Assembly: GCF_003971195.1 (NCBI RefSeq) | Contig: NZ_CP034593.1 | Span: 930,001-994,000 of the forward strand | Source: Flaviflexus ciconiae | Lineage (GTDB): Bacteria; Actinomycetota; Actinomycetes; Actinomycetales; Actinomycetaceae | Direction of reading: 5' to 3' | DNA length: 64,000 bases | Shown here: in pieces, positions 27,033 through 36,446 of the stretch | Layout: every line of letters begins with the position of its first letter | Numbering within the stretch: position 1 is the stretch's first letter | Translations under genes and position numbers: made by a program | The notes under the pieces: model-generated | Database searches by the model: none | The model's input: the letters and a program-made list of their open reading frames with translations, nothing else | Told to the model about the DNA's origin: nothing

Positions 27033-28670
27033 TTACGAGAACCGCTTCTCGTTCTCTGCTTCGATCTCCTCCATGGACAGACCCGCGGTTTCGGGCATCC
27101 ACTTCCAGAGCATGATGAAGGCGATGACGTTGATGACTCCGAAGATTCCGTAGGTCATCATGCCGCCGAGGTTATCGATCATCGTGGGGAAGACGAAGGT
27201 CACGATTGCGTTGGCGATCCAGAGGCAGAACACTGCTGCGCCGTTCATGATGCCGCGGACGTGGCTCGGGAACATTTCACCCAGGACCGTCCAGGTCACC
27301 GGTGCGTTCGTCGACTGCATGATGAGCATGAACAGACCCATGAAGCCGAGGACGAGGAAGGCAGCGGCCGGGGCCGGGTTCGTGCCATCGTCGAGGTGCG
27401 GCTGGATCAGCGTGCCGAACAGTCCTGCGATGATGAACAGACAGGTGAAGATGCCGGCAACACCGACGAGCTGGACCTGTCGCCTGCGGAACCTGAAGAT
27501 GAGGTACAGGCCGATTGACGAGCCCAGAACCGACATGACGCCGTTCGCGACCTGGGCAGTAATGGCAGCCTGGGTGGTCATGCCCGCAGCCTCGAGGACG
27601 CGGGGCGCGTAGTACATGACGGTGTTGACGCCCGTTGTCTGATTGGCAACGGCGATCAAGATACCGACCAGCAACAGCTTGCGTAGCCACGGCGTGTTCC
27701 AGACTTCGGAGAAGGTGCCCTTCTTCGTGCGGGCCTGTGCAATCTGACCATCGATGACCTCCGCCATCTCTTCTTCGACCGGGGCATCGCGGTGGTCACG
27801 AACGCGCTTGAGAGCACCGATGGCATCGAAGTAACGGTGGTTTGCCGCGTACCAGCGGGGCGACTCCGGCATCATGCGCATGCCGAGCCACAGCGCAATG
27901 GCGGGGATCGAGCAGATGAGCATCATGAGACGCCATGCGTCACCGTTACCGGTGTCGACGGAGAGCTGGCCAACGAAGGACTGGAAAGCCTCGTCGGATG
28001 CGAAGAGCGTAGCGAGATCGGTGATCTCAGACCAGGTGTACTCACCGGCAGTGAGGGTTCCACCATCGGGAAGCGAAGCAGCCTGGTCGATCTCCAGACG
28101 GGGGCCGCGCACAACCTGGTTAATGATGGCATTGGCAACAAAGGCAGCAAGCTGACCGGTCACGATCATGAGCTGGTCAATGGCCACGATGGTGCCGCGA
28201 ATACGCTTCGGGGCGGTCTCAGCCAGGTAAACCGGGACGGTTGCGGAAGCGCCACCGACGGCGAGGCCGAGAACAAAGCGAGCCAGGTACATGAACCAGA
28301 GGCTCGGAGCGAACGCAACCATGAGGGCGCCGACAAAGAATAGGATGGCGAGCACCATGATGTTGTGGCGACGGCCTAAGCGGTCGGAGAGGCGACCACC
28401 GAAGAGGGCGCCGAAAGCACAGCCGATGAGAAGGATGCCACCGATGAGGCCCTCTTCAACAGAGTTCAGGTACAGGCCCCCAGCATCCCAGGGCATGTGC
28501 ATAAACGGCAGCGCACCGGAGATCACACCGGTGTCGTAGCCGAACAGGAACGAGCCGAGACAGGCAATACCTGCCACCCACCCGATTGACCGGTGCTTAC
28601 CGGACATCGGGGTCTCATCCACCATTTTCTTAAGTTTTTCCCCAGTGGGGTATTCAACATTCTGGGACAT
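27033..28670 (-). CDS. MFS sugar porter 2 (inositol-type, IolT-like)
   Basis: A 545-residue sugar porter, clearly paralogous to 23759-25399 along its whole length, with the same GYDTGVISGALPFM, GGRLSDRLGRRHN, PESPRWY and PETAGLSMEEIE marks and the same extra loop. The frame extends to 28739, but the ATG at 28670 aligns with the start of the paralogue. Several LacI-type palindromes lie 285-370 bases upstream. Differences between the two may reflect different polyol isomers or affinities. Confidence 0.9.
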   Translation of the reverse strand: MSQNVEYPTGEKLKKMVDETPMSGKHRSIGWVAGIACLGSFLFGYDTGVISGALPFMHMPWDAGGLYLNSVEEGLIGGILLIGCAFGALFGGRLSDRLGRRHNIMVLAILFFVGALMVAFAPSLWFMYLARFVLGLAVGGASATVPVYLAETAPKRIRGTIVAIDQLMIVTGQLAAFVANAIINQVVRGPRLEIDQAASLPDGGTLTAGEYTWSEITDLATLFASDEAFQSFVGQLSVDTGNGDAWRLMMLICSIPAIALWLGMRMMPESPRWYAANHRYFDAIGALKRVRDHRDAPVEEEMAEVIDGQIAQARTKKGTFSEVWNTPWLRKLLLVGILIAVANQTTGVNTVMYYAPRVLEAAGMTTQAAITAQVANGVMSVLGSSIGLYLIFRFRRRQVQLVGVAGIFTCLFIIAGLFGTLIQPHLDDGTNPAPAAAFLVLGFMGLFMLIMQSTNAPVTWTVLGEMFPSHVRGIMNGAAVFCLWIANAIVTFVFPTMIDNLGGMMTYGIFGVINVIAFIMLWKWMPETAGLSMEEIEAENEKRFS

Positions 28671-28954
28671 GTCGTTACCTTCCCTGCCTAGTCCAGACGA
28701 AAGTGCTCGGAGCGAGCATCGGGCCAGGCGCAAACGCAACGGGCCCCATCACGCGGAACGATCGAGCAACTCGACCATCCGACATGACCCTGTTTTCGAG
28801 AGTCATCATTGACATTCGTTCTCCTCTTTTGCGGTGCGATGCTTCACTGCACTCGCCCTACTGGTCGATCCTTACATATGTTCGGACATTTCCCAAGGGT
28901 CGCGTAACAATTCCAGACCATTCCAGATTGCACATCTATTGCGTTGAATCGACG

Positions 28955-28974
28955 GTGTTAACTCGCGTTAACAC
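28955..28974. promoter_or_regulatory. LacI-type operator, TTAAC class
   Basis: A perfect inverted repeat GTGTTAAC-TCGC-GTTAACAC. Its core GTTAACNCGCGTTAAC matches the operator at 22242-22257 apart from one central base, so the same or a similar repressor probably binds both. Confidence 0.7.
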
Positions 28975-28990
28975 TTTTCCTCGAATCCGC

Positions 28991-29040
28991 TTTGGCGCGC
29001 GCCAAAATGAACCTCGCCCCGCACTTTTGGAGCGCGCTAA
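28991..29040. promoter_or_regulatory. LacI-type operators, TTTGG class (one perfect, one degenerate)
   Basis: TTTGGCGCGCGCCAAA at 28991-29006 is a perfect 16-bp palindrome. About 36 bp away (centre to centre) TTGGAGCGCGCTAA (29027-29040) is a weaker copy. A near-identical site is at 37400-37415. Spacing of about three helix turns would allow cooperative binding. Confidence 0.65.
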
Positions 29041-29357
29041 CTGTGTAGATCTTGCAGAATTTTGCAGCCCCATTCAGAGCTTACAGTGATGAAAGTCACA
29101 GCTGATTTCGGGTGATATTTCCGCTTCTAACGGCCTACGAGTGCCTTGCTGTCAGGCGATTGCTCAGCGTGGCCACGAGCATTGGACGACCGATACGGAC
29201 GGGGGGCTAACGCGCGGCCTCCCCCAGTTTGCTCGTTACCTTATGAACAGGTCCTCATGAGCAGGTGTTGATTGGGGCCGTCGGTCAGCATGGTAGATGA
29301 GCATCCTCGTGCCGGTGCGGATGGTTTTGTACGGGCAATTGTGCGGATGGGCGTCGC

Positions 29358-30362
29358 CTACCGCACCGCGGGAACCGTTGTTCGGCGTTCAACAAGCTGA
29401 AATGGGAGCGTAATGTCCTTGCGTTCGGAACGACCCTCGATGCGTTCGATGATGAGGTCAACGGCAAGCTTCGCCAGCTCTCCCGTCTTCTGATCGACGC
29501 TTGTGAGCGAGACACCGGGGAAGCTTGCCAACGTCGTGTTGTCGTAGCCTGCAATACCGTAATCGATGCCGGGCACAAGACCCATGTCGTTGAGAATGCC
29601 AACCGTTTGGAACGCAATGAGGTCGTTGTGGCAGGAGATACCGAAGCCGCGCCCGTAGGTTCCGACAATTTCGCGGCACAGCTCCCCGAGCGGGGTCTCC
29701 CCCGCATCGAACATCGCCGGCTCACGACCCATGGCTGCCATCGCTTCCAGGTAGCCCGCGATACGAGTACTCGACGAGTCACCTTCGACAGCACGCTCGT
29801 AGCCGAGATAAATCAGCGGGTCGTAGCCGGCGGCAGCAATGTGTTGGACAACGGTCTGAGCGCCGAGGCGATCATCGGAATGAACCAGATCCACCTCGGC
29901 CGGGCCAACATTGCGGGTGACAAGGACGGTGGGGAGCCGACTGCCAAACTCGGAGATCGTCTCGTCCGGGAACACCGGGGAGACAAGGATTAAACCATCG
30001 ACGTTTACTTCGGTAAAGCGCTGGGCCGCAGCATACTGTTCTTCCATCGAGTCGCTGACGACGGAGACGAATGGAATAAGGCCGCGCTCTTCTCCCCTGC
30101 GGCGCAACCCTTCGGCAAGCTCGGCATGAAAAGTATTTTCCAGGCCCGAGAGGACGATGCCGAGGAAGCCGGTTCGACGACCCGCCAAGGCCTGTGCCGA
30201 AAGGTTTGGGCGATAACCCAGTTCTTTCATGGCCTTCTCAACGGCCGCACGGGAAATATCGGAGACGCGGGGATCTCGTTGAACGACAAGTGAAACCGTT
30301 TGACGGGACACTCCCGCCATCTTGGCAACATCGACCTGGGTCGGGCGCGACGGCTTGTTCAC
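29358..30362 (-). CDS. LacI family transcriptional regulator 2
   Basis: A 334-residue LacI/GalR protein with HTH VDVAKMAGVSRQTVSLVV, hinge ALAGRRT and a full effector domain ending FQLVERRTTVPAVR. Start choice: a GTG at 30362 sits 6 bases after AAGGGG; an ATG at 30368 directly abuts that site, and a TTG at 30398 has no site. Its recognition helix (SRQTVS) differs from regulators 1 and 3. It is divergent from the dehydrogenase at 30730, with a palindrome at 30648-30663 between. Confidence 0.87.
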   Translation of the reverse strand: MNKPSRPTQVDVAKMAGVSRQTVSLVVQRDPRVSDISRAAVEKAMKELGYRPNLSAQALAGRRTGFLGIVLSGLENTFHAELAEGLRRRGEERGLIPFVSVVSDSMEEQYAAAQRFTEVNVDGLILVSPVFPDETISEFGSRLPTVLVTRNVGPAEVDLVHSDDRLGAQTVVQHIAAAGYDPLIYLGYERAVEGDSSSTRIAGYLEAMAAMGREPAMFDAGETPLGELCREIVGTYGRGFGISCHNDLIAFQTVGILNDMGLVPGIDYGIAGYDNTTLASFPGVSLTSVDQKTGELAKLAVDLIIERIEGRSERKDITLPFQLVERRTTVPAVR

Positions 30363-30729
30363 TCTCATCCCCTTAAATCCTTCGGCCACCCGTCTCAATC
30401 AGTGACGAAACAGCCAAAAGCGCATGCGTACCGTTTCAGGATAGCGGGGAGACCGCATTACCCCGCCCTTATCCGCCCGTGCCGCGAGTTGGCATCTGCC
30501 CGTACCGTGCGTTGACATCGAACTCTGTGGGCAAAACCGGACCAGTTGGGCGGGGAATAGATACCGGGTTATCTCGCACCGAGAAGATCCCCGGACGCCC
30601 CACCCGAAGGCTTGACAGAACAAATGGCGGGTGGGAAGATATCATGTATTAACACGTGTCAATGATGCACGTCACTCACGCTTTCCGTAGCGCACTATCG
30701 CGTCACGGCCACGATTCCTAGGAGAACCC
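30363..30729. other. Divergent regulatory region
   Basis: It contains the start region of LacI regulator 2 and the operator upstream of the plus-strand dehydrogenase. A TTGACA is at 30612-30617, but no good -10 at standard spacing. No gene seen. Confidence 0.45.
30648..30663. promoter_or_regulatory. LacI-type operator upstream of dehydrogenase
   Basis: ATTAACACGTGTCAAT is a 16-bp palindrome with a single mismatched pair and a CG centre, in the divergent space between LacI regulator 2 and the dehydrogenase-isomerase pair. Confidence 0.6.
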
Positions 30730-31718
30730 ATGCAGAACATTGCCCTGCTCGGAGCAGGCTTTATCGGTCAGGTCCACGCCAGTAGCCTGGCAACCAATCC
30801 CCGCGTCCGGTTCACATCCGTTTATGACGTGGATACCGCCAGGGCAGAGGAACTGGCGAAGAAGCACGGAGCTGCTTCCCGGAGCCTCGAGGATATTCTT
30901 GGGGATCCCCATGTCGATGCTGTTCTGATCGCCACCTCAACGAACACTCATGCCGATCTTCTTGAGCAGGCGGCGCAGGCGGGCAAGGCAGTGTTCTGCG
31001 AGAAGCCGATCGACCTGTCCTACGAGGTTGCAGAGCGCGCCGCAAAGGTCGCAGGCGAGGCCGGCGTTCCAGTCATGATCGACTTCTGCCGACGCTTCGA
31101 CCCTGCCTACGCAGCAATCAAGGAAGCGGTTGCTGCTGGCGAGCTGGGCGAGGTTGAGATGGTCCAGATGTCAACCCGCGGCCCGTCCCTTCCCCGATCT
31201 CCTACCTGGAGGTCTCGGGTGGTCAGATGAGGGACCAGGTCATTCACTTCTTTGACTTGCTTTGCTGGATAACGGGCCTCGAGCCCGTCTCGGTCTTTGC
31301 GCACGGGTCGGCAATGGCCGACCCGGAGGTTGCCGAGGTCGGAGATGTCGACACCTCAATCGCAATTCTCAAGCTCTCGAACGGTGCGCTGTGCCAAATC
31401 GATGCTCAGCGCCGCACACCCTATGGCTACGACGAGCGCATCGAAGTCTCGGGCACGGCGGAGATGATGGAGGCAAAGAGACAGCAGACGGGTTGGACCC
31501 GCCGCTACGGCATGGGCCAGATCCGCGAAGACGGCATGGATGCGGGCTGGTTCGAGAGAATCGAACACACCTTCCCGCTCGCTCTCGACGAGTTCGTTTC
31601 TGCCCTCGAGGAGGGCCGCGAGCCCTCCGCTGGTCTCGCCGATGGTCTGCGCGCCCAGCGCATAGCGGACGCCGCGACCGAATCTCTCAAGAGCGGCATG
31701 CCCGTCGAAATCGCCTAA
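30730..31718 (+). pseudogene. Inositol-dehydrogenase-like Gfo/Idh/MocA enzyme, frameshifted
   Basis: The first part (to about 31195) has IALLGAGFIGQVHASSLA, VFCEKPIDLSYE and DFCRRFDPAYAAI. The second part (to 31718) continues in another frame with GGQMRDQVIHFFDLLCWITG and ends SLKSGMPVEIA. Restoring one C in the run at 31192-31195 joins them as SLPPISYLEVSGGQMRDQ, giving about 329 residues, the usual IolG length. It is either a real deletion or a sequence error. The GGQMRDQ-H-FD segment matches the IolG-type active site. A TIM barrel gene follows. Confidence 0.84.
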
Positions 31719-31804
31719 CCCCCCATTCCTTACGCATGACCGTTAACCGCGTATTACTTCTGAATCTAACTACGTCTTACTTCTGAATCCACTGAGGAGT
31801 TTTT

Positions 31805-32668
31805 ATGAAACTGTCGATGAACGTCACGTCTACTTTCCACGGCAACGTGGTCAACGATATTGAGATGGCAAAGGCCGCTGGTTTTACCGGCATCGAGCTT
31901 CAGAACCCGAAGCTTGATCGCTACCTGGCTACCGGCCTGCCTGCCGAGTCCGTTGTTCCCATGCTCGATGGCATCGAGGTTTCCGCCATCGGCGCCCTTC
32001 AAGAATCCGATCTGGAAACTTTCCGCGCAGAAGCCGAGAGGATCGGAAAGCTCGGTGCGCTCTACGGCGCCCCGACAATGCAGATGTGCACCGGTCCTGT
32101 CGATGTGCAGACCGTCAAGGATTTCAAGGCCGGGAAGATCGCAGCTGACGATCCCCGCTTCACCGGTGTCCTTGGCCTGCCGGAGAAGGATCAGGTCGAG
32201 AAGACTGCCGAACGCGTGGCCCTCGCTGCCGACATCGCAAATGACCACGGCCTCGGCCTTTTCCTCGAACCATTGGGATGGGCGCCGATCAACCGCCTGG
32301 CTCAGGCCCAGCAGATCATGGACATCATTAAGCGCGACAACGTAGGCATTGTTGTCGACTTCTGGCACTTCTGGGTTGCCGGTGACACCCCGGAGGACGT
32401 TGCGAAGCTCGACCCCGAGATCATTCACGCAGTGCACGTCTGCGACGGAGTTCCGGTTCCGGTCGGTGAGATCCCGGATCAGTCGGTTTCCCGCAACGTG
32501 TGGACCGGCGGCGGCTCCATCCCGCTCCAGGAATGGGTCGATGCCGTGAAGTCCACGGGCTATGACGGATGGTGGTGCTCGGAGATCTTCCATGATAAGT
32601 CCGCCGAGTTCGGTTTCCTCCAGGTCGCCAAGACACTGAGGAGCAACATGGAGATCCTCATCGCCTAG
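31805..32668 (+). CDS. Sugar phosphate isomerase/epimerase-type TIM barrel
   Basis: A 287-residue xylose-isomerase-like barrel with GLFLEPLGW, VGIVVDFWHFW and IHAVHVCD as metal-site strands, and a C-terminal GYDGWWCSEIF. It follows the dehydrogenase with 86 bases between and is the presumed next step on the oxidised substrate. A GAGGAG site precedes the ATG. In the gap a 13-base direct repeat TTACTTCTGAATC occurs twice (31754-31766, 31777-31789). Confidence 0.85.
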   Translation: MKLSMNVTSTFHGNVVNDIEMAKAAGFTGIELQNPKLDRYLATGLPAESVVPMLDGIEVSAIGALQESDLETFRAEAERIGKLGALYGAPTMQMCTGPVDVQTVKDFKAGKIAADDPRFTGVLGLPEKDQVEKTAERVALAADIANDHGLGLFLEPLGWAPINRLAQAQQIMDIIKRDNVGIVVDFWHFWVAGDTPEDVAKLDPEIIHAVHVCDGVPVPVGEIPDQSVSRNVWTGGGSIPLQEWVDAVKSTGYDGWWCSEIFHDKSAEFGFLQVAKTLRSNMEILIA

Positions 32669-32696
32669 AATCTTTTCGGTAAAGACTTATAGGTGC

Positions 32697-32726
32697 GTCT
32701 CCCGGTGGCTCACTGCCCCGGGAGAC
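32697..32726 (+). terminator. Intrinsic terminator
   Basis: A perfect 9-bp stem GTCTCCCGG / CCGGGAGAC lies 29 bases after the isomerase stop. Confidence 0.7.
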
Positions 32727-32944
32727 GTTGCCGCTTAGCGAGAGGATCTTGACCGGCGAAGCACGTTTCACGAGAACATCGACGAGAAGTTCTTTTCACA
32801 GGAAGAACGTCTGAAGGTCGCTTCACGAGCAGACTGTCTGACATCGCTTCCCAGAAAGATTTTCTCTAAGAGATTCGCATCAACAAACTGTTGCTCATCG
32901 GCGGTAGATGACCGCCTGCCATGGTCAGGTCGTTAGGAGGACAG

Positions 32945-33943
32945 GTGGAGCCCGGCAACGTTACGCAGCATGACATTGCGCGACATGCAGGTGTTTCGCG
33001 CGCCCTCGTCTCGCTGGCCCTGTCCGACTCCCCCAAGGTCGCCCGGGATACGAAGAAGCGGATCCTGACCGCGGCGAGCGAACTCGGATACGTTCGCAAC
33101 ATCTCGGCGGCCTCCCTGGTCAGCCAGGTTGCACCGATCATCGGCCTTATTCTTCCCGATCTCGCTAACCCCTACTTTGAGGGTCTGATCTCGGCGATTC
33201 AAAAGGACGCGGATGAGCCCAGCCTTCTCCCCCTTATCGCTACAGCATCGAATGAGCTAAATCGCGAAGAGAAGATCATGCAGAGCTTCCTCGAGCTACG
33301 TGTAACCGGGATCATCTCCGTTTCCCCCGCAACAGGCACGGAAAGCCTGTCTCGTTTCGGAGGGCGGATCCCTCTTGTCGTCATTGGGCAACCCGATGTT
33401 GGCTCCCACATCGACACCGTCAGCCTTAATGAAGCTCAAGCCGCACAGCTCCTTGCTCACCATTTCGCGGAGCAGGGATGGCAAAGAGCCGTCTACATTT
33501 ATGACGATCAGGCGCAGGCAGACCGCGGGCTGATCTTGCGTCGGCATGCACTTCATGCCGCCTGCGGCGAGGCGGGCCTTTCCTTCTCGGCAATATCTGC
33601 CGGGCAGAGCATGCAATCCGCAGTCTCGGTAGCAATGGAATCATCGCCGCATAGCACGGTCCTCATCGGCCATAACGACCTCATTGCCACGCAGATCCTG
33701 TCGGAGCTACGGGGAGCAGGTTACGACGTTGGGCAGCAGGTTGGGGTGGCCGGCTACGACAACACCGCGCTCTCCCACGAAGGCAACGGCGGCTTCACTT
33801 CTATCTCGCAGCCGCTCGATGAGATTTCCACTCGCGCCATCAGTCTCGTAACTACCCGCGCTAAGCGTCTCTACGGGCCGGCCCAGGACGTCGTGGTTGA
33901 ACCCCGACTCATTGTCAGGTCCTCGACAGCCAAGCCTCTGTAG
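32945..33943 (+). CDS. LacI family transcriptional regulator 3
   Basis: A 332-residue LacI/GalR protein with HTH HDIARHAGVSRALVSLALSD and a complete effector domain ending PRLIVRSS. The start is a GTG at 32945 just after TAGGAGG; the upstream ATG at 32921 has no ribosome site. It is most like regulator 1 (22396-23370) in the DNA-binding part, so the two probably share operator type. A short hairpin GGCGGT / ACCGCC (32900-32916) precedes it. Confidence 0.88.
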   Translation: MEPGNVTQHDIARHAGVSRALVSLALSDSPKVARDTKKRILTAASELGYVRNISAASLVSQVAPIIGLILPDLANPYFEGLISAIQKDADEPSLLPLIATASNELNREEKIMQSFLELRVTGIISVSPATGTESLSRFGGRIPLVVIGQPDVGSHIDTVSLNEAQAAQLLAHHFAEQGWQRAVYIYDDQAQADRGLILRRHALHAACGEAGLSFSAISAGQSMQSAVSVAMESSPHSTVLIGHNDLIATQILSELRGAGYDVGQQVGVAGYDNTALSHEGNGGFTSISQPLDEISTRAISLVTTRAKRLYGPAQDVVVEPRLIVRSSTAKPL

Positions 33944-34126
33944 CGCACATGGCGGGCGAATGGGCTTACCCGACGGTGAATTTCATTCAACCGGTTTACA
34001 AGGCCTTGGCCTCCCCCGCGGCGCCGTGATGGAGCCAGCATTATCTTCCGGGGGCTTCCAAAAGCGAGCCACGCCAAGACGGTAGCCAACGTTCTTTAAA
34101 ACTACCAACTGTATTCTGGCGACGTA

Positions 34127-34166
34127 AAAGGCGAGGGTTCGGAATTGCTTCCGTCCCCTCGCCTTT
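34127..34166. terminator. Bidirectional intrinsic terminator
   Basis: An 11-bp perfect stem AAAGGCGAGGG / CCCTCGCCTTT lies between convergent genes (LacI regulator 3 and the IolH-like gene). Confidence 0.82.
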
Positions 34167-34207
34167 CGTAGCCCTGTCTGCGGGGCTAAGAGCTTACTCT
34201 TTGCGGA

Positions 34208-35077
34208 CTAGTCCTGACCGAATTCCTTCTTGAGGCGTGCCAGGGTGGTCTTGTTCGTTTCGTCGATCGTTTCCGGCCAACCAAACGTACATACCGACAG
34301 CACACCGTCGAAGTCGATGTCGCGGAGCGAGTCGAACACCTTGTCCCACGGCACTTCGCCCATGCCAACCGGATTGTGCTGGTGCACGCGAGCATCGACT
34401 CCCGGAGGGTTGACGATGTAGCGGTTACCGCCACCGGCATGGTGGTTGAAGACGTCGGCAATGTGAACCTCGAATATCTTCGGAGCGGAGCTCTTGATCA
34501 TGTGCTCCACATCGCCCTTGCCCTCATCGAGGTGGAACGTGTGCGGGCAGCAGAACTCGTATCCGAGCCAGTCCTTGTTGACGCCCCGGACGATCGAGTA
34601 CGCGTCGTCGTGGGTTTCCACGAAGTCGTACGGGTGCGCTTCCATCGCGATTCTCAGGTCGTACTTTTCGATGTCGCCCGAGAGTTCCTCGATCGACTTG
34701 TACCACTGATGCTCGCACTGGAGCGGGGTGTTCGGGTTACCGGAGAACTCGGTGACGATGTCGCGAACCTCAAGCTGGTCGGCAATTTCGAGGAGCCTGC
34801 GCCAGTTACGGACCTGCGCCTGGCGTTCCTGCTCGTCAACAGCCGACCAGTTGAAGACGGGGTTGAGGGTCCGGATCTTGACTCCGGTTTCCTTCTCCGC
34901 CTTCTTCAGCTCGGCAACAAAGTCGTCATCGGCCTTGGGGTACCGGTGCCAGAAGTGGAACTCGGTGTTCGGTGACAGTTCGACATAGTCGTAGCCGAGC
35001 TCGCGTGCCTTGCGCAGCGTATCGGCCGTTGACATCTCGGCGTAGTAAATATTGGGGTCGAGTGCGATATCGACCAT
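34208..35077 (-). CDS. iolH: IolH-like TIM barrel protein of inositol catabolism
   Basis: A 289-residue barrel with the IolH pattern: IALDPNIYYAE start, EAHPYDFVE, CPHTFHLD, EVHIADVF and the C-terminal NPPG-RVHQHNPVGMGEV-W segment. IolH proteins accompany iolG/iolE in actinobacterial inositol clusters; the precise reaction is unsettled. It lies 41 bases after iolG in the same operon. The symbol rests on remembered family resemblance and is less certain than the barrel assignment. Confidence 0.78.
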   Translation of the reverse strand: MVDIALDPNIYYAEMSTADTLRKARELGYDYVELSPNTEFHFWHRYPKADDDFVAELKKAEKETGVKIRTLNPVFNWSAVDEQERQAQVRNWRRLLEIADQLEVRDIVTEFSGNPNTPLQCEHQWYKSIEELSGDIEKYDLRIAMEAHPYDFVETHDDAYSIVRGVNKDWLGYEFCCPHTFHLDEGKGDVEHMIKSSAPKIFEVHIADVFNHHAGGGNRYIVNPPGVDARVHQHNPVGMGEVPWDKVFDSLRDIDFDGVLSVCTFGWPETIDETNKTTLARLKKEFGQD

Positions 35078-35118
35078 GGCAGAACCTTCTTTCCAGGGTG
35101 ATCCCAGAGCGCAGGGCT

Positions 35119-36132
35119 CTAGGCGTAGAAGTCGGGCTTTTCGATGAGCTCGACTTCAACTTCCGTACCGCCCTGCTCTTGTGAGGCAAGTGCGGCGTCG
35201 ACGACAGCGGTGGCGGCGTAGCCGTCCCACGACGACGACCCTGTGTGGGTGTCCTCAGCGACCGCGTTGATCCAGGACTGAACCTCGGCGTTGAATGCTC
35301 CGTGGAAACGGTCGTTGTGGTCTTGGCACATCCTATTACGATCGCCATGCACATCGCGAACGTAGATGCCTTCCTGGTCACCGAGACGCGCTGCGGCGTT
35401 CTCCATGACGACCTCGCACTCGATCGAGTAGCCGTATTCCAGGTTGACGTTAACCTCGTCGTCGATGCGGATACCAGACTCGGTGTAGAACACGAGAACG
35501 ATGGGCTCTTCAAGCTTCGCGTGTGCACGCGTGGACTTGCGGACGGAGTCGGTGCGGACCTTGACGATCTCCTCCCCCGTCATCCACCTCATCGTGTCGA
35601 TCTCGTGGATCGCCGTGTCGTCGATGAGCATGCGGGAGGTGTAGCTCTCGGGGACCGAGGGGTTGCGGTGACGGTTGTGGACCATGAGGACCGGGCCGTA
35701 CTCTCCGCCGTCAACGAGTGCCTTGATTTCGTTGTAAGCCTTGTCGAAGCGGCGCATGAAGCCAACGGTGACGAGCTTCTTGCCGCCCCTCACCTCGGCC
35801 TCCATGATCGCCTGGCAGTCCTCTGCCGTGGTGGCCAGCGGCTTCTCAACGAGAACGTACTTGCCGGCCTCGATGGCACCAATAACGTCGGGGGTATGGA
35901 CAGAACCGAAGGTGGCAATCAGAACGGCATCCACGTTCGGGTCGGCAATGAGCTCGGCTCCCGTGCCGTAGGCCTTGGCATCACCTCCAACGGAGTCGGC
36001 AACAGCCTGGGCTGCTTCAAGGTTCACGTCGGCTGCTGCAACAATTTCTGCACCGCTCAGTTCGTTAACGATGCGGTCGATGTGGGCGCGGCCCATGCCG
36101 CCACATCCAATAAGACCAATCTTGACGGTCAT
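35119..36132 (-). CDS. iolG: myo-Inositol 2-dehydrogenase
   Basis: A 337-residue Gfo/Idh/MocA dehydrogenase resembling the main IolG of corynebacteria. The Rossmann motif IGLIGCGGMGRAHIDRI, YVLVEKPLATTAEDC with the active-site lysine, FMRRFDKAYNEIK and DDTAIHEIDTMRWM are all present. It oxidises myo-inositol to 2-keto-myo-inositol with NAD+. It lies between iolH and the (frameshifted) iolE, so the catabolic first steps are one operon controlled from 37400-37462. Confidence 0.87.
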   Translation of the reverse strand: MTVKIGLIGCGGMGRAHIDRIVNELSGAEIVAAADVNLEAAQAVADSVGGDAKAYGTGAELIADPNVDAVLIATFGSVHTPDVIGAIEAGKYVLVEKPLATTAEDCQAIMEAEVRGGKKLVTVGFMRRFDKAYNEIKALVDGGEYGPVLMVHNRHRNPSVPESYTSRMLIDDTAIHEIDTMRWMTGEEIVKVRTDSVRKSTRAHAKLEEPIVLVFYTESGIRIDDEVNVNLEYGYSIECEVVMENAAARLGDQEGIYVRDVHGDRNRMCQDHNDRFHGAFNAEVQSWINAVAEDTHTGSSSWDGYAATAVVDAALASQEQGGTEVEVELIEKPDFYA

Positions 36133-36433
36133 GACAAATACCTACCTAAGAGTGTGGAAGAAAGTGAGATGTAAAAAGAAGAAAGACCCAGGCGATAGTG
36201 CAGGCTACTAAGTTGTTCGCCGAGCAAGGCTTTGCACACCACGTGCACAATCGCCTCGAGGTGCCTGCGACCAGTCCCCCGGGTCCGGGATCCAACGGAG
36301 ACTTTTGGTAGCCGCGGTGGGTGCGCGCTAAGAGAGCGTCAGCCCTAGCGGTGTGGTGCCGCGCACCGCGGCAGGGAAGGGCGGGGCCGGAACAGTACCG
36401 GCCCCACCTGCATTCTAGAGGAGCCCGTGCATC
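36133..36433. other. Gap between iolE and iolG with hairpin
   Basis: No gene. It contains a perfect 8-bp hairpin GGGGCCGG / CCGGCCCC (36383-36405), a likely terminator or attenuator after iolE, and a 19-bp near-perfect tandem repeat (36409-36427, 36428-36446) that duplicates the end of iolE including a stop. Confidence 0.6.
36383..36405 (-). terminator. Hairpin after iolE
   Basis: GGGGCCGG / CCGGCCCC with a 7-base loop, 30 bases beyond the iolE stop on the minus strand. It would partly separate iolE from iolG-iolH. Confidence 0.55.
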
Positions 36434-36446
36434 CTAGAGGAGTCCC
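36409..36446. repeat. 19-bp tandem duplication at the 3' end of iolE
   Basis: TGCATTCTAGAGGAGCCCG is followed directly by TGCATCCTAGAGGAGTCCC. The second copy contains the last codons and stop of iolE (minus strand); the first is a duplicate outside the gene. Confidence 0.8.

Larger units (their letters stand above)
28671..29357. other. Long regulatory intergenic region
   Basis: Nearly 690 bases with no gene. The middle holds three LacI-type palindromes (28955-28974, 28991-29006 and a degenerate one at 29027-29040), suggesting a control region upstream of MFS porter 2. From 29090 to 29357 I see nothing definite. Confidence 0.5.

Noticed and set aside
28671-29040. Exact promoter of MFS porter 2
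   Set aside because: Several partial -35/-10 pairs exist but none at convincing spacing, so only the operators are reported.
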